Assembly: GCF_001665875.1 (NCBI RefSeq) | Contig: NZ_LZTA01000038.1 | Coordinates: 186,001 to 250,000 of the forward strand | Source of the DNA: Mycobacterium sp. 852002-40037_SCH5390672 | GTDB taxonomy: Bacteria; Actinomycetota; Actinomycetes; Mycobacteriales; Mycobacteriaceae | Direction of reading: 5' to 3' | Length of the DNA: 64,000 nt | Shown here: piece after piece, positions 40,047-50,471 of the stretch | Numbering within the stretch: position 1 is the first letter of the stretch | How the letters are laid out: each line of letters opens with the position of its first letter | Program-made: the position numbers and the translations under genes | Notes under the pieces: model-generated | Database searches by the model: none | What the model saw: only the letters and a program-made list of their open reading frames with translations | What the model was told of the DNA's origin: nothing

Positions 40047-40678
40047 ACCCCGAAATCCAGCCTCAGGCGCGCTACATCCTGCCGTCGTTCATCGAGCACT
40101 CCAGTTTTGGGATCAAGGAGTCCAATCCCTACAACAAGCTGTTCGAAGAACGCATCATCTTCCTCGGCGTCCAGGTTGACGACGCCTCGGCGAACGACAT
40201 CATGGCGCAGCTGCTGGTGCTCGAGTCGCTGGACCCCGATCGCGACATCACCATGTACATCAATTCGCCCGGTGGCGGATTCACCTCGCTGATGGCGATT
40301 TACGACACCATGCAGTACGTGCGCGCCGACATCCAGACGGTTTGCCTGGGTCAGGCCGCCTCGGCGGCGGCGGTGTTGCTGGCCGCCGGGACCCCGGGCA
40401 AGCGGATGGCGCTGCCCAACGCCCGGGTGCTCATCCACCAGCCTTCGCTGCAGGGCGTGATCCAGGGGCAGTTCTCCGATCTGGAGATTCAGGCCGCCGA
40501 GATCGAGCGGATGCGCACGCTGATGGAGACCACGCTGGCCCGCCACACCGGCAAGGACGCCGCGACGGTCCGCAAGGACACCGACCGGGACAAGATCCTG
40601 ACTGCCGAAGAGGCCAAGGATTACGGGATCATCGACACCGTGCTGGAGTACCGGAAGCTTTCGGCGCAATCCGCCTAG
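40043..40678 (+). CDS. clpP2: ATP-dependent Clp protease proteolytic subunit 2
   Basis: 211 residues, GTG 40043 overlapping the clpP1 stop. Triad S107 (GQAASAAAV), H132 (VLIHQP), D183, matching S110/H135/D186 of M. tuberculosis ClpP2. The longer N-terminus (residues 1-25) resembles the processed propeptide region. Forms the ring that docks the ClpX/ClpC1 unfoldases. Convergent with mmuM, with a small hairpin between. Confidence 0.96.
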   Translation: MNPEIQPQARYILPSFIEHSSFGIKESNPYNKLFEERIIFLGVQVDDASANDIMAQLLVLESLDPDRDITMYINSPGGGFTSLMAIYDTMQYVRADIQTVCLGQAASAAAVLLAAGTPGKRMALPNARVLIHQPSLQGVIQGQFSDLEIQAAEIERMRTLMETTLARHTGKDAATVRKDTDRDKILTAEEAKDYGIIDTVLEYRKLSAQSA

Positions 40679-40690
40679 CGTTCTTGGCCC

Positions 40691-40716
40691 GTCGCCGACC
40701 GTGCACTCACGGCGAC
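40691..40716. terminator. Hairpin between convergent clpP2 and mmuM
   Basis: Perfect 7-bp inverted repeat GTCGCCG (40691-40697) / CGGCGAC (40710-40716) with a 12-nt loop, in the 49-nt gap between the two stops. No T-run follows. A likely bidirectional terminator. Confidence 0.5.
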
Positions 40717-40727
40717 TCCTTGCCTGA

Positions 40728-41630
40728 TTATTCGCCCTGATCGCACGCTCGGCGAAGCCCGGCGATATCGCCGGGCCCGACCCGGCAGCATCCACCGACG
40801 ATGCGCGCTCCCGCCGCGATCCACTGGACCGCGAGGCCCGAGCGCAACCGCGACGGACCGATCCAGCTGCGCCGCGCGGTGTCCCAGCGCTCACCGCTGT
40901 TCGGGTACACGATGACGGGTTTCCCGACGGCTGCCGCACGCGCGATCGCGGGCAACACGTCGTCGGGCGCGCAGCAGTTCACCCCGATCGCGACGATCTC
41001 GTCGACGCCGGCCGCCACCGCGAACGCGTCGGCCAGCGGTTGTCCGGCGCGGGTGCGGTCCCCATCGATGGTGTAGCTCAGCCAGGCCGGCACGCCGACC
41101 GCGCGCACCAAATCAACCAGTGCCTGTGCCTCGTCGACGTCGGGCACGGTTTCGCACGCGAGCAGGTCGGCGCCGGCCCCGGCCAGGATCTCCAGCCGGG
41201 GCCGGTGCCAGCGCGCCAGGGCTGCAACCGACAGGCCGTAGCGCCCGCGGTATTCGGATCCGTCGGCCAGCGCCGCGCCGTACGGGCCGATCGAGGCGGC
41301 GACGAGGAGGCCGTCGTCGCCGGTCTCGTCCCGCGCTGCCCTGGCGAGCGCGACACTGCGGCGCAGCAGCCCGGCGGTCTCCCGCCGACCGAACCCGCGG
41401 GCCGCAAACCCTTCAAACGAGGCCTGGTAGCTGGCCGTCGTCGCGATCGTCGCGCCGGCCCGAAAATAGGCGGTGTGTACGGCCACAATGTCCTGCGGGG
41501 CGTCCGCGAGCAGTCCGGCCGACCACAACGGGTCGGAAAGGTCATGGCCGCGCGCTTCGAGCTCGGTGGCCAAGCCGCCGTCGAGCAGCACGGATCCGCT
41601 GGGCCATTCAAAGCCCACAGCCAAACCCAC
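40728..41630 (-). CDS. mmuM: Homocysteine S-methyltransferase
   Basis: 300 residues from GTG 41630; the frame is open upstream to 41744, but TACAGT 6 nt before this GTG and agreement with Rv2458 (302 residues) favour it. Zinc-dependent methyltransferase of the BHMT/MmuM class: N-terminal LLDGGLATELEARG, first Cys pair in GVNCCAP and the second in IVGGCCRVGP, which supply the zinc thiolates. Transfers methyl from S-methylmethionine (or SAM) to homocysteine, giving methionine. Cytosolic. Upstream region shared divergently with clpX. Confidence 0.92.
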   Translation of the reverse strand: MGLAVGFEWPSGSVLLDGGLATELEARGHDLSDPLWSAGLLADAPQDIVAVHTAYFRAGATIATTASYQASFEGFAARGFGRRETAGLLRRSVALARAARDETGDDGLLVAASIGPYGAALADGSEYRGRYGLSVAALARWHRPRLEILAGAGADLLACETVPDVDEAQALVDLVRAVGVPAWLSYTIDGDRTRAGQPLADAFAVAAGVDEIVAIGVNCCAPDDVLPAIARAAAVGKPVIVYPNSGERWDTARRSWIGPSRLRSGLAVQWIAAGARIVGGCCRVGPGDIAGLRRACDQGE

Positions 41631-41636
41631 GTGGCC

Positions 41637-41642
41637 ACTGTA
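41637..41642 (-). promoter_or_regulatory. Predicted -10 box, leaderless mmuM mRNA
   Basis: TACAGT on the minus strand ends 6 nt before GTG 41630. It decides the start, since no ribosome site precedes any of the possible initiation codons. Confidence 0.55.
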
Positions 41643-41958
41643 GGGTGAATCCTTGGGGGGCCGCCCAGGCCTCGCGCGATTATCGGCGTTGGGTTGGCAC
41701 CTCCACCGGAAGCAGGGTGGACGGGCAGCCGGCCTCGGTCGCATTACAACCGCGACACGCCAAAGACACGTAAAGCGCGTCTTACGCGGATGACGGGCAC
41801 CTTCTGGCTATATGTTTCATCCATACGGACAGGCATGAATACCACCGACGCGATTCGGCGTTTATGGTCGCGGCGGGCCCGATCAAGCGGGTAGCGTCGG
41901 TGAATACATGCGGGGACAGGCGAAACCAACGGCGATCAGGAAGTAGGCCCTCAGCACC
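41643..41958. other. Divergent mmuM-clpX upstream region
   Basis: 316 bp without a gene. Contains AT-rich words such as CTATATG (near 41811) and ATACAT (near 41905), either of which could be part of a clpX promoter; no pair of -35/-10 boxes is convincing. No ClgR-type box was seen. Confidence 0.35.
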
Positions 41959-43239
41959 ATGGCGCGCATCGGAGACGGCGGTGACCTGCTGAAGTGCTCG
42001 TTTTGCGGGAAGAGCCAGAAGCAGGTCAAAAAACTCATTGCTGGCCCCGGTGTATACATCTGCGATGAATGCATCGATCTCTGCAACGAGATCATCGAAG
42101 AGGAGCTCGCCGACGCCGACGACGTGAAGCTGGATGAACTTCCCAAGCCGATCGAGATCCGGGAGTTCCTCGAGGGATACGTCATCGGGCAGGACACCGC
42201 CAAGCGGACGCTGGCCGTGGCGGTCTACAACCACTACAAGCGGATTCAGGCCGGTGAAAAGGGCCGGGACTCGCGGCACGAGCCGGTCGAGTTGACCAAG
42301 TCCAACATCTTGATGCTCGGACCGACCGGTTGCGGCAAGACCTACCTGGCCCAGACGCTCGCCAAGATGCTCAACGTCCCGTTCGCCATCGCCGACGCCA
42401 CCGCCCTGACCGAAGCCGGATACGTCGGTGAGGACGTCGAGAACATCTTGCTCAAGCTGATCCAGGCCGCCGACTACGACGTCAAGCGCGCCGAGACCGG
42501 CATCATCTACATCGACGAGGTCGACAAGATCGCCCGCAAGAGCGAGAACCCGTCGATCACCCGCGACGTCTCCGGAGAGGGCGTCCAGCAGGCGCTGCTG
42601 AAGATCCTGGAGGGCACCCAGGCCTCGGTTCCCCCGCAGGGCGGCCGCAAGCACCCGCACCAAGAGTTCATCCAGATCGACACGACGAACGTGCTGTTCA
42701 TCGTCGCCGGGGCGTTCGCGGGCCTGGAGAAGATCATCTACGAGCGCGTCGGCAAGCGCGGCCTGGGCTTCGGCGCCGAGGTGCGCTCCAAGGCCGAGAT
42801 CGACACCACCGATCACTTCTCCGATGTGATGCCCGAAGACCTGATCAAGTTCGGCCTGATCCCCGAGTTCATCGGCCGGCTTCCGGTGATCGCCTCGGTC
42901 ACCAACCTGGACCGCGAGTCGCTGGTCAAGATCCTTTCCGAGCCGAAGAACGCGTTGGTCAAGCAGTACACCCGGCTCTTCGAGATGGACAACGTGGAGC
43001 TCGAGTTCACCGACGACGCCCTGGAAGCGATCGCCGACCAGGCGATCCACCGCGGCACCGGGGCACGTGGCCTGCGAGCAATCATGGAAGAGGTCCTGCT
43101 GCCCGTGATGTATGACATCCCGAGCCGCGACGACGTCGCCAAGGTCGTGGTGACCAAGGAGACCGTCCAGGACAACGTGTTGCCGACGATCGTGCCGCGC
43201 AAGCCTTCCCGTAGCGAGCGCCGGGACAAGAGCGCCTAA
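41959..43239 (+). CDS. clpX: ATP-dependent Clp protease ATP-binding subunit ClpX
   Basis: 426 residues, the same as M. tuberculosis ClpX. N-terminal zinc-binding domain with C13, C16, C35 and C38; AAA+ domain with Walker A GPTGCGKT (121-128), Walker [10 protein letters not shown] and pore loop GYVGED; IGF-type loop for ClpP docking is expected in the middle region; sensor-2 GARGLR near residue 370. Unfolds tagged substrates and feeds them to ClpP1P2. No strong ribosome site near the ATG. Followed by a decayed MFS gene. Confidence 0.97.
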   Translation: MARIGDGGDLLKCSFCGKSQKQVKKLIAGPGVYICDECIDLCNEIIEEELADADDVKLDELPKPIEIREFLEGYVIGQDTAKRTLAVAVYNHYKRIQAGEKGRDSRHEPVELTKSNILMLGPTGCGKTYLAQTLAKMLNVPFAIADATALTEAGYVGEDVENILLKLIQAADYDVKRAETGIIYIDEVDKIARKSENPSITRDVSGEGVQQALLKILEGTQASVPPQGGRKHPHQEFIQIDTTNVLFIVAGAFAGLEKIIYERVGKRGLGFGAEVRSKAEIDTTDHFSDVMPEDLIKFGLIPEFIGRLPVIASVTNLDRESLVKILSEPKNALVKQYTRLFEMDNVELEFTDDALEAIADQAIHRGTGARGLRAIMEEVLLPVMYDIPSRDDVAKVVVTKETVQDNVLPTIVPRKPSRSERRDKSA

Positions 43240-43268
43240 CCAGAACCTGGAGCGCTCCTGCACGTCGC

Positions 43269-43447
43269 GTGGCCGCGGGCTCGATGGTGGTCGCGGCCGG
43301 CTACAACGCCGCGTTCGTCTTCCCGGGTGCCCTCGCAGGGCCGGCTTCGTGCTGTATCTGATCGCGATGCCGGAAACGGCGGCGACGAAATCCGGCGCCG
43401 GAATCCTGGCACCCGAAGGCGGGCACGGTATGGACGACAGTAGTTAA
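43269..43447 (+). pseudogene. Remnant of an MFS transporter (Rv2456c position), C-terminal fragments
   Basis: Two pieces in different frames. From 43269, one frame reads VAAGSMVVAAGYNAAFVFPG and then hits a stop near 43366. From about 43346, another frame reads FVLYLIAMPETAATKSGAGI and continues to TAA 43445-43447. Together they resemble the last transmembrane helix and cytoplasmic tail of a major facilitator permease. In H37Rv an MFS gene (Rv2456c) lies exactly here, between clpX and korA. The rest of the gene is missing, so this is a deletion plus frameshift relic. Confidence 0.72.
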
Positions 43448-43692
43448 CGCGCAAGACGTGACCAACAACACAGTTTGCTGTGGTATGAACCGATGTCACC
43501 TCGCTGACTTGGTCTTTTGGCCATTTTGCGCCTGCGCGTTGCCGAGGGGAGATGGCCATGTACATCCAAAATCAATGCCATAATTGATACCGGCAGTGAC
43601 ATAAAACCGTGATGGCCGGAGACTCACTTCGCCGGCGCGTAACCTGAAACTGCGCGAACTGTCTGTCCGGTGAACATATGGAGGGCAACGAG

Positions 43693-45648
43693 GTGGATCC
43701 GAACGGCAGCGGAGCCGGATCAGACTCACAGAATGGGGCTTCCCCCAACGGATCTGCGCGTCAACGCCTCGAACAGGTCGTCATTCGCTTCGCCGGGGAC
43801 TCCGGCGACGGCATGCAGCTCACCGGAGACCGGTTCACCACCGAGGCAGCGCTTTTCGGCAACGACCTGGCGACCCAACCCAACTATCCGGCCGAGATCC
43901 GGGCCCCTGCAGGCACGCTGCCCGGGGTCTCGTCCTTCCAGATTCAGATCGCCGACTACGACATCCTGACCGCCGGTGACCGGCCCGACGTTCTCGTCGC
44001 GATGAATCCCGCTGCGCTCAAGGCCAATATCGGTGACTTGCCGCGCGGTGGAATGGTGATCGCGAACTCCGACGAGTTCACCAAGCGCAACCTGACCAAG
44101 GTCGGTTACGTCACCAATCCGCTCGAGACCGACGAGTTGTCGGACTACGTGGTGCACTCCGTCGCGATGACCACGCTGACGCTCGGTGCCGTCGAAACGA
44201 TCGGCGCCACGAAGAAGGACGGCCAGCGCGCCAAGAACATGTTCGCGCTGGGCCTGTTGTCGTGGATGTACGGGCGGCCGATCGAGACCAGCGAAAAGTT
44301 CATCCGGGAGAAGTTCGCCCGCAAGCCCGAGGTCGCCGAGACCAACGTGCTGGCGCTCAAGGCCGGCTGGAACTACGGCGAAACGACCGAGGCTTTCGGC
44401 ACCACCTACGAGGTGTCCCGCGCGACCCTGCCGTCGGGCGAATACCGCCAGATCTCGGGCAACACCGCCCTGGCGTACGGCATCGTGGCGGCCGGCCGGC
44501 TGGCCGACATTCCGGTCATGCTCGGGAGCTACCCGATCACGCCGGCCTCCGACATCCTGCACGAGCTGTCCAAGCACAAGAACTTCAACGTCGTGACCTT
44601 CCAGGCCGAGGACGAGATCGGTGGTATCTGCGCGGCGATTGGCGCGTCGTACGGTGGCGCGCTGGGCGTGACCACCACCTCCGGCCCGGGCATCTCGCTC
44701 AAGTCCGAAGCGCTGGGGCTGGCCGTGATGACCGAGTTGCCGTTGCTCGTCGTCGACGTGCAGCGCGGGGGGCCCTCGACCGGGCTGCCCACCAAGACGG
44801 AACAGGCCGACCTGCTGCAGGCGTTGTTCGGCCGCAACGGCGAGTCGCCCGTCGCGGTGCTGGCCCCCCGTTCACCGTCGGACTGCTTCGAGACCGCGCT
44901 CGAGGCGGCACGCATCGCGGTGTCGTACCACACCCCCGTGATCGTGTTGTCCGACGGCGCCATCGCGAACGGGTCGGAGCCGTGGCGCATTCCGGACGTC
45001 AGCACGCTGCCGCGCATCACGCACACCTTCGCCAAGGCCGACGAGCCGTTCCAGCCTTACGCGCGTGACCCGGAGACGCTGGCCCGGCAATTCGCCGTGC
45101 CCGGCACGCCGGGGCTCGAGCACCGCATCGGCGGGCTGGAAGCAGCGAACGGCTCGGGCAACATCTCCTACGAGCCGGTCAATCACGACCTGATGGTCCG
45201 GTTGCGCCAGGCCAAGATCGACGGAATCTCGATCCCCGATCTCGAGGTGGACGATCCGACCGGGGACGCGGAGTTGCTGTTGATCGGCTGGGGCAGCTCC
45301 TACGGTCCGATCGGTGAAGCCTGCCGGCGCGCGCGACGCAAGGGCATCAAGGTTGCGCACGCTCACTTGCGCTACCTCAACCCCTTCCCGGCCAACCTGG
45401 GTGAGGTGTTGCGGCGCTACCCGCAGGTGGTTGCGCCGGAAATGAACTTGGGCCAACTGGCGTTCCTGCTGCGTGGCAAGTACCTGGTGGATGTGCAATC
45501 GGTCAGCAAGGTGCAAGGTGTCGCGTTCCTGGCCGACGAGATCGGCCGCGTCATCCGCGCCGCGCTGGGCGGGACATTGGCCGAAGTCGAGAACGACAAG
45601 GCGATGGTCGCCAGAATGGCGGCAGCAACGGTTGGAGCGGGCGCATGA
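43693..45648 (+). CDS. korA: 2-oxoglutarate:ferredoxin oxidoreductase, alpha subunit (gamma-alpha fusion)
   Basis: 651 residues from GTG 43693, which has GGAGGG (43680-43685) 7 nt upstream; ATG 43678 in frame is the alternative but has no ribosome site or leaderless -10. The N-terminal gamma-like domain (VVIRFAGDSGDGMQLTG) is followed by the alpha domain (GSYPITPASDILHELS, GGPSTGLPTKTEQADL) and the C-terminal transketolase-like domain. With KorB it forms an anaerobic-type, CoA-dependent 2-oxoglutarate oxidoreductase that delivers electrons to ferredoxin, bypassing the classical dehydrogenase in the mycobacterial TCA cycle. Upstream CATAAT (43579-43584) may be a -10. Confidence 0.94.
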   Translation: MDPNGSGAGSDSQNGASPNGSARQRLEQVVIRFAGDSGDGMQLTGDRFTTEAALFGNDLATQPNYPAEIRAPAGTLPGVSSFQIQIADYDILTAGDRPDVLVAMNPAALKANIGDLPRGGMVIANSDEFTKRNLTKVGYVTNPLETDELSDYVVHSVAMTTLTLGAVETIGATKKDGQRAKNMFALGLLSWMYGRPIETSEKFIREKFARKPEVAETNVLALKAGWNYGETTEAFGTTYEVSRATLPSGEYRQISGNTALAYGIVAAGRLADIPVMLGSYPITPASDILHELSKHKNFNVVTFQAEDEIGGICAAIGASYGGALGVTTTSGPGISLKSEALGLAVMTELPLLVVDVQRGGPSTGLPTKTEQADLLQALFGRNGESPVAVLAPRSPSDCFETALEAARIAVSYHTPVIVLSDGAIANGSEPWRIPDVSTLPRITHTFAKADEPFQPYARDPETLARQFAVPGTPGLEHRIGGLEAANGSGNISYEPVNHDLMVRLRQAKIDGISIPDLEVDDPTGDAELLLIGWGSSYGPIGEACRRARRKGIKVAHAHLRYLNPFPANLGEVLRRYPQVVAPEMNLGQLAFLLRGKYLVDVQSVSKVQGVAFLADEIGRVIRAALGGTLAEVENDKAMVARMAAATVGAGA

Positions 45649-45697
45649 TTCGCGCGGGCGCCAACCTAGAGCGAAGCGATGAGGAGGAGCGGCGCTC

Positions 45698-46789
45698 GTG
45701 ACTGACGTGATCGGCAACTTGGCGGGCAAAGACCTCGGTGTGTCCGCGAAGTTGACCAAAAACGACGGGGTCCCCACCACGGACCAGCCACAGAAGTCCA
45801 AGGACTTCACCAGTGACCAAGAGGTTCGTTGGTGCCCGGGCTGCGGGGACTACGTCATCCTCAACACCATCCGCAACTTCCTGCCCGACCTCGGGCTGCG
45901 CCGCGAGAACATCGTGTTCATCAGCGGCATCGGCTGCTCGAGCCGGTTCCCGTACTACCTCGAGACCTATGGTTTCCACTCGATCCACGGCCGCGCACCC
46001 GCGATCGCCACCGGCCTGGCGCTGGCCCGCGAGGACCTGTCCGTGTGGGTGGTCACGGGCGACGGCGACGCGTTGTCGATCGGGGGTAACCACCTCATCC
46101 ACGCGCTGCGCCGCAACGTCAACATCACCATCCTGCTGTTCAACAACCGGATCTACGGTCTGACCAAGGGGCAGTACTCGCCGACGTCAGAGGTCGGCAA
46201 GGTCACCAAGTCGACCCCGATGGGGTCGCTGGACCACCCGTTCAACCCGGTGTCGTTGGCCCTGGGTGCCGAGGCGACCTTCGTCGGCCGCGCGCTGGAC
46301 TCCGACCGCAATGGACTGACCGAGGTGCTGCGCGCCGCCGCCGGGCACCGCGGCGCCGCCGTGGTGGAGATCCTGCAGGACTGCCCGATCTTCAACGACG
46401 GCTCTTTCGACGCGCTGCGTAAGGAAGGCGCGGAGGAGCGGGTCATCAACGTCCGTCACGGCGAGCCAATTGTGTTCGGCGCCAACGGCGAATTCTGCGT
46501 GGTGAAGTCCGGGTTCGGGCTGGAAGTGGCCAAGACGGCCGACGTGTCGGTCGACGAGATCGTGCTGCACGACGCGCACAGCGACAACTCGGCCTACGCC
46601 TTCGCCCTGTCCCGGTTATCGGACCAGAACCTCGAACACACCGTGCTGGGCATCTTCCGCGACATCAGCCGGCCCACCTACGACGACGCGGCACGTTCGC
46701 AGGTCCAGTCCGCCCAGTCGGCGAAGCCGTTCGATTCCGCCGCGCTGCAATCGTTGTTGCGCGGGCGCGACACCTGGACCGTCGACTGA
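45698..46789 (+). CDS. korB: 2-oxoglutarate:ferredoxin oxidoreductase, beta subunit
   Basis: 363 residues, GTG 45698 with GAGGAGGAG (45681-45689) upstream. TPP- and [4Fe-4S]-binding subunit: cluster cysteines C46 and C49 in WCPGCGD, C80 in GIGCSSR, and a further Cys in [12 protein letters not shown] motif [17 protein letters not shown] with downstream [11 protein letters not shown]. Forms the catalytic heterodimer with KorA. The unusual oxygen tolerance of this enzyme in mycobacteria is known. Separated by 49 nt from korA; mobA starts 1 nt after its stop. Confidence 0.95.
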   Translation: MTDVIGNLAGKDLGVSAKLTKNDGVPTTDQPQKSKDFTSDQEVRWCPGCGDYVILNTIRNFLPDLGLRRENIVFISGIGCSSRFPYYLETYGFHSIHGRAPAIATGLALAREDLSVWVVTGDGDALSIGGNHLIHALRRNVNITILLFNNRIYGLTKGQYSPTSEVGKVTKSTPMGSLDHPFNPVSLALGAEATFVGRALDSDRNGLTEVLRAAAGHRGAAVVEILQDCPIFNDGSFDALRKEGAEERVINVRHGEPIVFGANGEFCVVKSGFGLEVAKTADVSVDEIVLHDAHSDNSAYAFALSRLSDQNLEHTVLGIFRDISRPTYDDAARSQVQSAQSAKPFDSAALQSLLRGRDTWTVD

Positions 46790-46790
46790 C

Positions 46791-47408
46791 GTGGACGACC
46801 AGATGCCCGACGCAGTGGAACAGGCCGGGTTGCTAGCAGGGATCGTGCTGGCGGGCGGTGAATCGCGACGCATGGGCCGTGACAAGGCCACCTTGCCCGG
46901 CCCTGGCGGTGCCGCCACGCTTGTCGAATACGTCGCGGGGGTCATCGCGCAGCGCTGCAAGCCGGTGTTCGTGATGGCCGCACCGGGGCAACCGTTGCCT
47001 GCGGTGGAGGCGAAAGTCATCCGCGACGAGGTCCGCGGCCAGGGGCCACTGCCGGCGACCGGACGCGGGCTGCGGGCGGCCGCGGAGGCGGGCGCCCGGT
47101 ATGCGTTCGTCTGCGCTGTCGACATGCCGCTGCTGTCTGCAGAATTGATCGACGACCTGGTGCATCTGGCCACCCAAACGAACGCCGAAATCGTTCTGCC
47201 GTGGGACGGTCGCAGCCACTACCTCGCAGCGGTGTACCGCACCGATCTCGCTGAGCGGATTGACGGTCTGGTCGCCGGGGGCGCCCGCTCCATGCGTGCC
47301 TTGATCGACGCCTCCGACGCCCAGCAGCTCGTGCTGCCGGAATCGCGTTTTTTGGCCAACGTCAACACCGAAAGCGACCTGCTCGCTCTGGCGCAGTCCC
47401 GGAGCTGA
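46791..47408 (+). CDS. mobA: Molybdenum cofactor guanylyltransferase
   Basis: 205 residues, GTG 46791 (ATG 46803 alternative). Nucleotidyltransferase signature at residues 19-32 ([14 protein letters not shown]) binds GTP; DMPLLS holds the metal-binding Asp; [10 protein letters not shown] replaces the usual GPLAGL loop. Transfers GMP to molybdopterin to make the MGD cofactor for enzymes such as nitrate reductase. Directly follows korB, so probably co-transcribed. Confidence 0.85.
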   Translation: MDDQMPDAVEQAGLLAGIVLAGGESRRMGRDKATLPGPGGAATLVEYVAGVIAQRCKPVFVMAAPGQPLPAVEAKVIRDEVRGQGPLPATGRGLRAAAEAGARYAFVCAVDMPLLSAELIDDLVHLATQTNAEIVLPWDGRSHYLAAVYRTDLAERIDGLVAGGARSMRALIDASDAQQLVLPESRFLANVNTESDLLALAQSRS

Positions 47409-47997
47409 CGGCCGAGCGCTGGGCCGATCGGGCCCGGCGGACTCTGTTTTTCCGGGGCATTCGGCGCGGACAATGATCTTGCCCGTGCTGCAAATACAAC
47501 ACTCGGCATTCGGTACTGCGAGATAGTCATCGCGCATTTCGCCATGGCGAGACACCGTCGATCTGGATTAAGTCAATACCCTCGGGGGGCCGGGTGCCGT
47601 GATCTGTTGGAGCAACGACGATTTGAGGATTTCCGAGAGCCTCTTACGGTGGCGCCGCCGCGGGCGCCCTTGGGTCTTCCCTAAAGATGGAACAGCCTTT
47701 CTGGCAAATTCGGACTGTGCGAAATCACACGCGCCGTTGTCGATAGGAACCACTCGGTCGGTGGTGCCGCGCTGTGTCAATCGCGGATCTCTTTTTCACT
47801 GGCCGGCATTGAAAGGGATTGTCTCCCCGTGTGATTGAGTGAAAAGCGTTGCCGAGAACGGTAATACGCGTCAAGCGCGTGTAATCGGGGTGAGCAACTC
47901 GGCCCTGCGCACTTGCGTACCGTCGAATTACGCTGGTGGACAAGAGAAGTCAATGAATTGAAGTTCTTATGGTGTTCGCTTGGCGTGGGAAGTTTGA

Positions 47998-48031
47998 AGC
48001 CGGCGCAAACTTGCGGTACCCTGCGCCGGCT
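47998..48031. repeat. Perfect 10-bp inverted repeat
   Basis: AGCCGGCGCA (47998-48007) / TGCGCCGGCT (48022-48031) with a 14-nt spacer. It could be a terminator of an undefined transcript or a protein-binding site; the neighbourhood has no gene. Confidence 0.7.
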
Positions 48032-48217
48032 CGTCGGCAGCGGGTTCGGATCGGTTGACGCGCTGGCGAATCGGCCGAACACCGCAAATAAACGTGCGCC
48101 AGCTCACAAAACGCAGGTGATTCGGCTCACCATTTGTTTGGCCACGCTGCCCGAGCGCCGATCCAGAAAAGGCGGCCATGACCTGCGTAGACCGACGCGC
48201 TACCGCGGCGTGATGCG

Positions 48218-48239
48218 CTCGTTATCGAAACGAGATAAC
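48218..48239. repeat. Two overlapping, mutually exclusive inverted repeats
   Basis: CTCGTT (48218-48223) pairs with AACGAG (48229-48234), while GTTATC (48221-48226) pairs with GATAAC (48234-48239). The arms overlap, so only one hairpin can form at a time. It lies about 80-100 bp upstream of the candidate rpfE promoter, in a position suited to an operator. Confidence 0.6.
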
Positions 48240-48317
48240 CGGTTTCTGAAGATGACGAATGCGCCTCGGTCTTCTACGGTCCGTGTTAGCCCACAACGGG
48301 TTACGGAAAAGTAATCA

Positions 48318-48323
48318 GATAAT
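48318..48323 (+). promoter_or_regulatory. Candidate -10 box for rpfE
   Basis: GATAAT resembles the -10 consensus. It would start transcription near 48330, giving rpfE a leader of about 195 nt. The -35 is weak, suggesting dependence on an activator. Confidence 0.4.
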
Positions 48324-48326
48324 TGA

Positions 48327-49037
<711 letters not shown>

Positions 49038-49075
49038 GCCGCAACCATAATCGACGGCTTCGCTGTCATACATAG

Positions 49076-49108
49076 AAGAAGTGCCGGGCCCTGTGCCCGG
49101 CACTTCTT
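49076..49108 (+). terminator. Strong intrinsic terminator after rpfE
   Basis: Perfect 14-bp stem: left arm 49076-49089 (AAGAAGTGCCGGGC), 5-nt loop, right arm 49095-49108, followed by one more T. One of the clearest hairpins in the window. Confidence 0.9.
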
Positions 49109-49139
49109 TGCTCCAGGCGGTGCGCACCCCGGCGTCGGG

Positions 49140-49145
49140 TAGCGT
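49140..49145 (+). promoter_or_regulatory. Predicted -10 box, leaderless Rv2449c-like gene
   Basis: TAGCGT (TANNNT) ends 7 nt before GTG 49153; no Shine-Dalgarno sequence. It lies just past the rpfE terminator, consistent with a fresh transcription start. Confidence 0.5.
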
Positions 49146-49152
49146 CGGGCCC

Positions 49153-50409
49153 GTGACCGCAACGCCGCGCGAATTCGACATTGTGCTGTATGGGGCCACT
49201 GGCTTCGTCGGCAAACTCACTGCCGAATACCTGGCGAGCTCGGGACCCGACAAGCGGATCGCGCTGGCCGGCAGATCGACCGACCGGTTGCGCGCTATCC
49301 GCGACACCTTGGGCGAAACCGCCCAGTCGTGGCCCATTCTCAACGCGGACGCGTCGTCGCCTTCGACGCTCAATGAGATGGCGGCCCGCACCCAGGTCGT
49401 CATCACCACGGTCGGGCCCTACACCCGCTACGGGTTGCCGCTGGTGGCTGCCTGCGCCGCCGCCGGCACCGACTACGCCGACCTGACCGGCGAGGCGATG
49501 TTCGTCCGCGACAGCATCGACCTGTACCACAAGCAGGCCGCGGATACCGGCGCCCGCATTGTGCATGCGTGCGGATTCGATTCCGTCCCTTCGGACCTCA
49601 GCGTGTATGCGCTCTACCGGGCGGTGCGAGACGGCGGCGCGGGAGAGCTTGTCGACACCGACCTGGTGGTCCGCTCCTTCTCCGGGGGCGTGTCCGGCGG
49701 AACTGTTGCGTCGATGTTGGAAGTGCTGGATACCGCCTCGCGCGATCCCGACGCCCGCCGCCAACTCGCGGACCCGTACACGCTGACCACCGACCGCGGT
49801 GCGGAACCCGACATCGGTCCTCAGCCCGATTTGCCTTTGCGTCGTGGTGGCCGGATCGCGCCTGAACTGAGCGGGTTGTGGACGGCGGGCTTCCTCATGG
49901 CGCCCTACAACACCCGAATCGTGCGGCGCAGCAACGCCTTGCTGGACTGGGCCTACGGACGCCGGTTGCGGTACAGCGAAAGCATGAGCCTGGGTTCGTC
50001 GCCGCTGGCCCCGGTGGCATCCGCCGTGGTGGGCGGGGTTGGCGCCGCGACCTTCGGATTGGGCAGCCGCTATTTCCGGCTGCTGCCTCGCCGCCTGGTG
50101 GAGCGCATCGTGCCCAAACCCGGAACCGGGCCGAGCGAGGCCGCCCGGGAACGCGGCTACTACCGGATCGAGACCTTCACCACCACAACCACCGGCGCCC
50201 GTTTCGTGGCGCGCATGGAGCAGCGCGGCGACCCGGGCTACAAGGCGACTTCGGTGTTGTTGGGGGAGTGCGGCCTCGCGCTGGCATTGGACCGCGACAA
50301 GCTCCCGGAACTGCATGGTGTTCTGACCCCCGCGGCCGCAATGGGCGACGCACTGCTGGACCGGTTCCCGGCGGCGGGCGTGAGATTAGAAGTCGAGCAG
50401 CTGGGATAG
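49153..50409 (+). CDS. Saccharopine dehydrogenase-like / trans-acting enoyl reductase family protein
   Basis: 418 residues from GTG 49153 (419 recalled for Rv2449c); the frame is open upstream to 49081. N-terminal Rossmann fold YGATGFVGKLTAEYL (residues about 11-25) binds NAD(P)H. Segments GPYTRYGLPLV, CGFDSVPSD and SFSGGVSGGT are shared with the saccharopine dehydrogenase-like family, including Rv2953, the trans-acting enoyl reductase of phthiocerol/phenolglycolipid synthesis. No polyketide synthase is nearby, so its partner is unknown. Possibly membrane-associated through a hydrophobic stretch about 290-310 (VASAVVGGVGAATFGLG). Confidence 0.85.
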   Translation: MTATPREFDIVLYGATGFVGKLTAEYLASSGPDKRIALAGRSTDRLRAIRDTLGETAQSWPILNADASSPSTLNEMAARTQVVITTVGPYTRYGLPLVAACAAAGTDYADLTGEAMFVRDSIDLYHKQAADTGARIVHACGFDSVPSDLSVYALYRAVRDGGAGELVDTDLVVRSFSGGVSGGTVASMLEVLDTASRDPDARRQLADPYTLTTDRGAEPDIGPQPDLPLRRGGRIAPELSGLWTAGFLMAPYNTRIVRRSNALLDWAYGRRLRYSESMSLGSSPLAPVASAVVGGVGAATFGLGSRYFRLLPRRLVERIVPKPGTGPSEAARERGYYRIETFTTTTTGARFVARMEQRGDPGYKATSVLLGECGLALALDRDKLPELHGVLTPAAAMGDALLDRFPAAGVRLEVEQLG

Positions 50410-50459
50410 TGACCCGGCTCACGCTTTTGGGCGCTTACACGAGGGTAAACACCGCTCCC

Positions 50460-50465
50460 TAGAAT
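50460..50465 (+). promoter_or_regulatory. Predicted -10 box, leaderless valS mRNA
   Basis: TAGAAT ends 6 nt before GTG 50472. TTACAC (50435-50440) could serve as a -35 with 19-bp spacing. No T-box-like leader is possible with this geometry. Confidence 0.6.
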
Positions 50466-50471
50466 TGACGG

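Noticed and set aside
47913-48314. 133-codon plus-strand frame upstream of rpfE
   Set aside because: No start signals, Arg/Ser-rich random-like composition; the 10-bp inverted repeat lies inside it.
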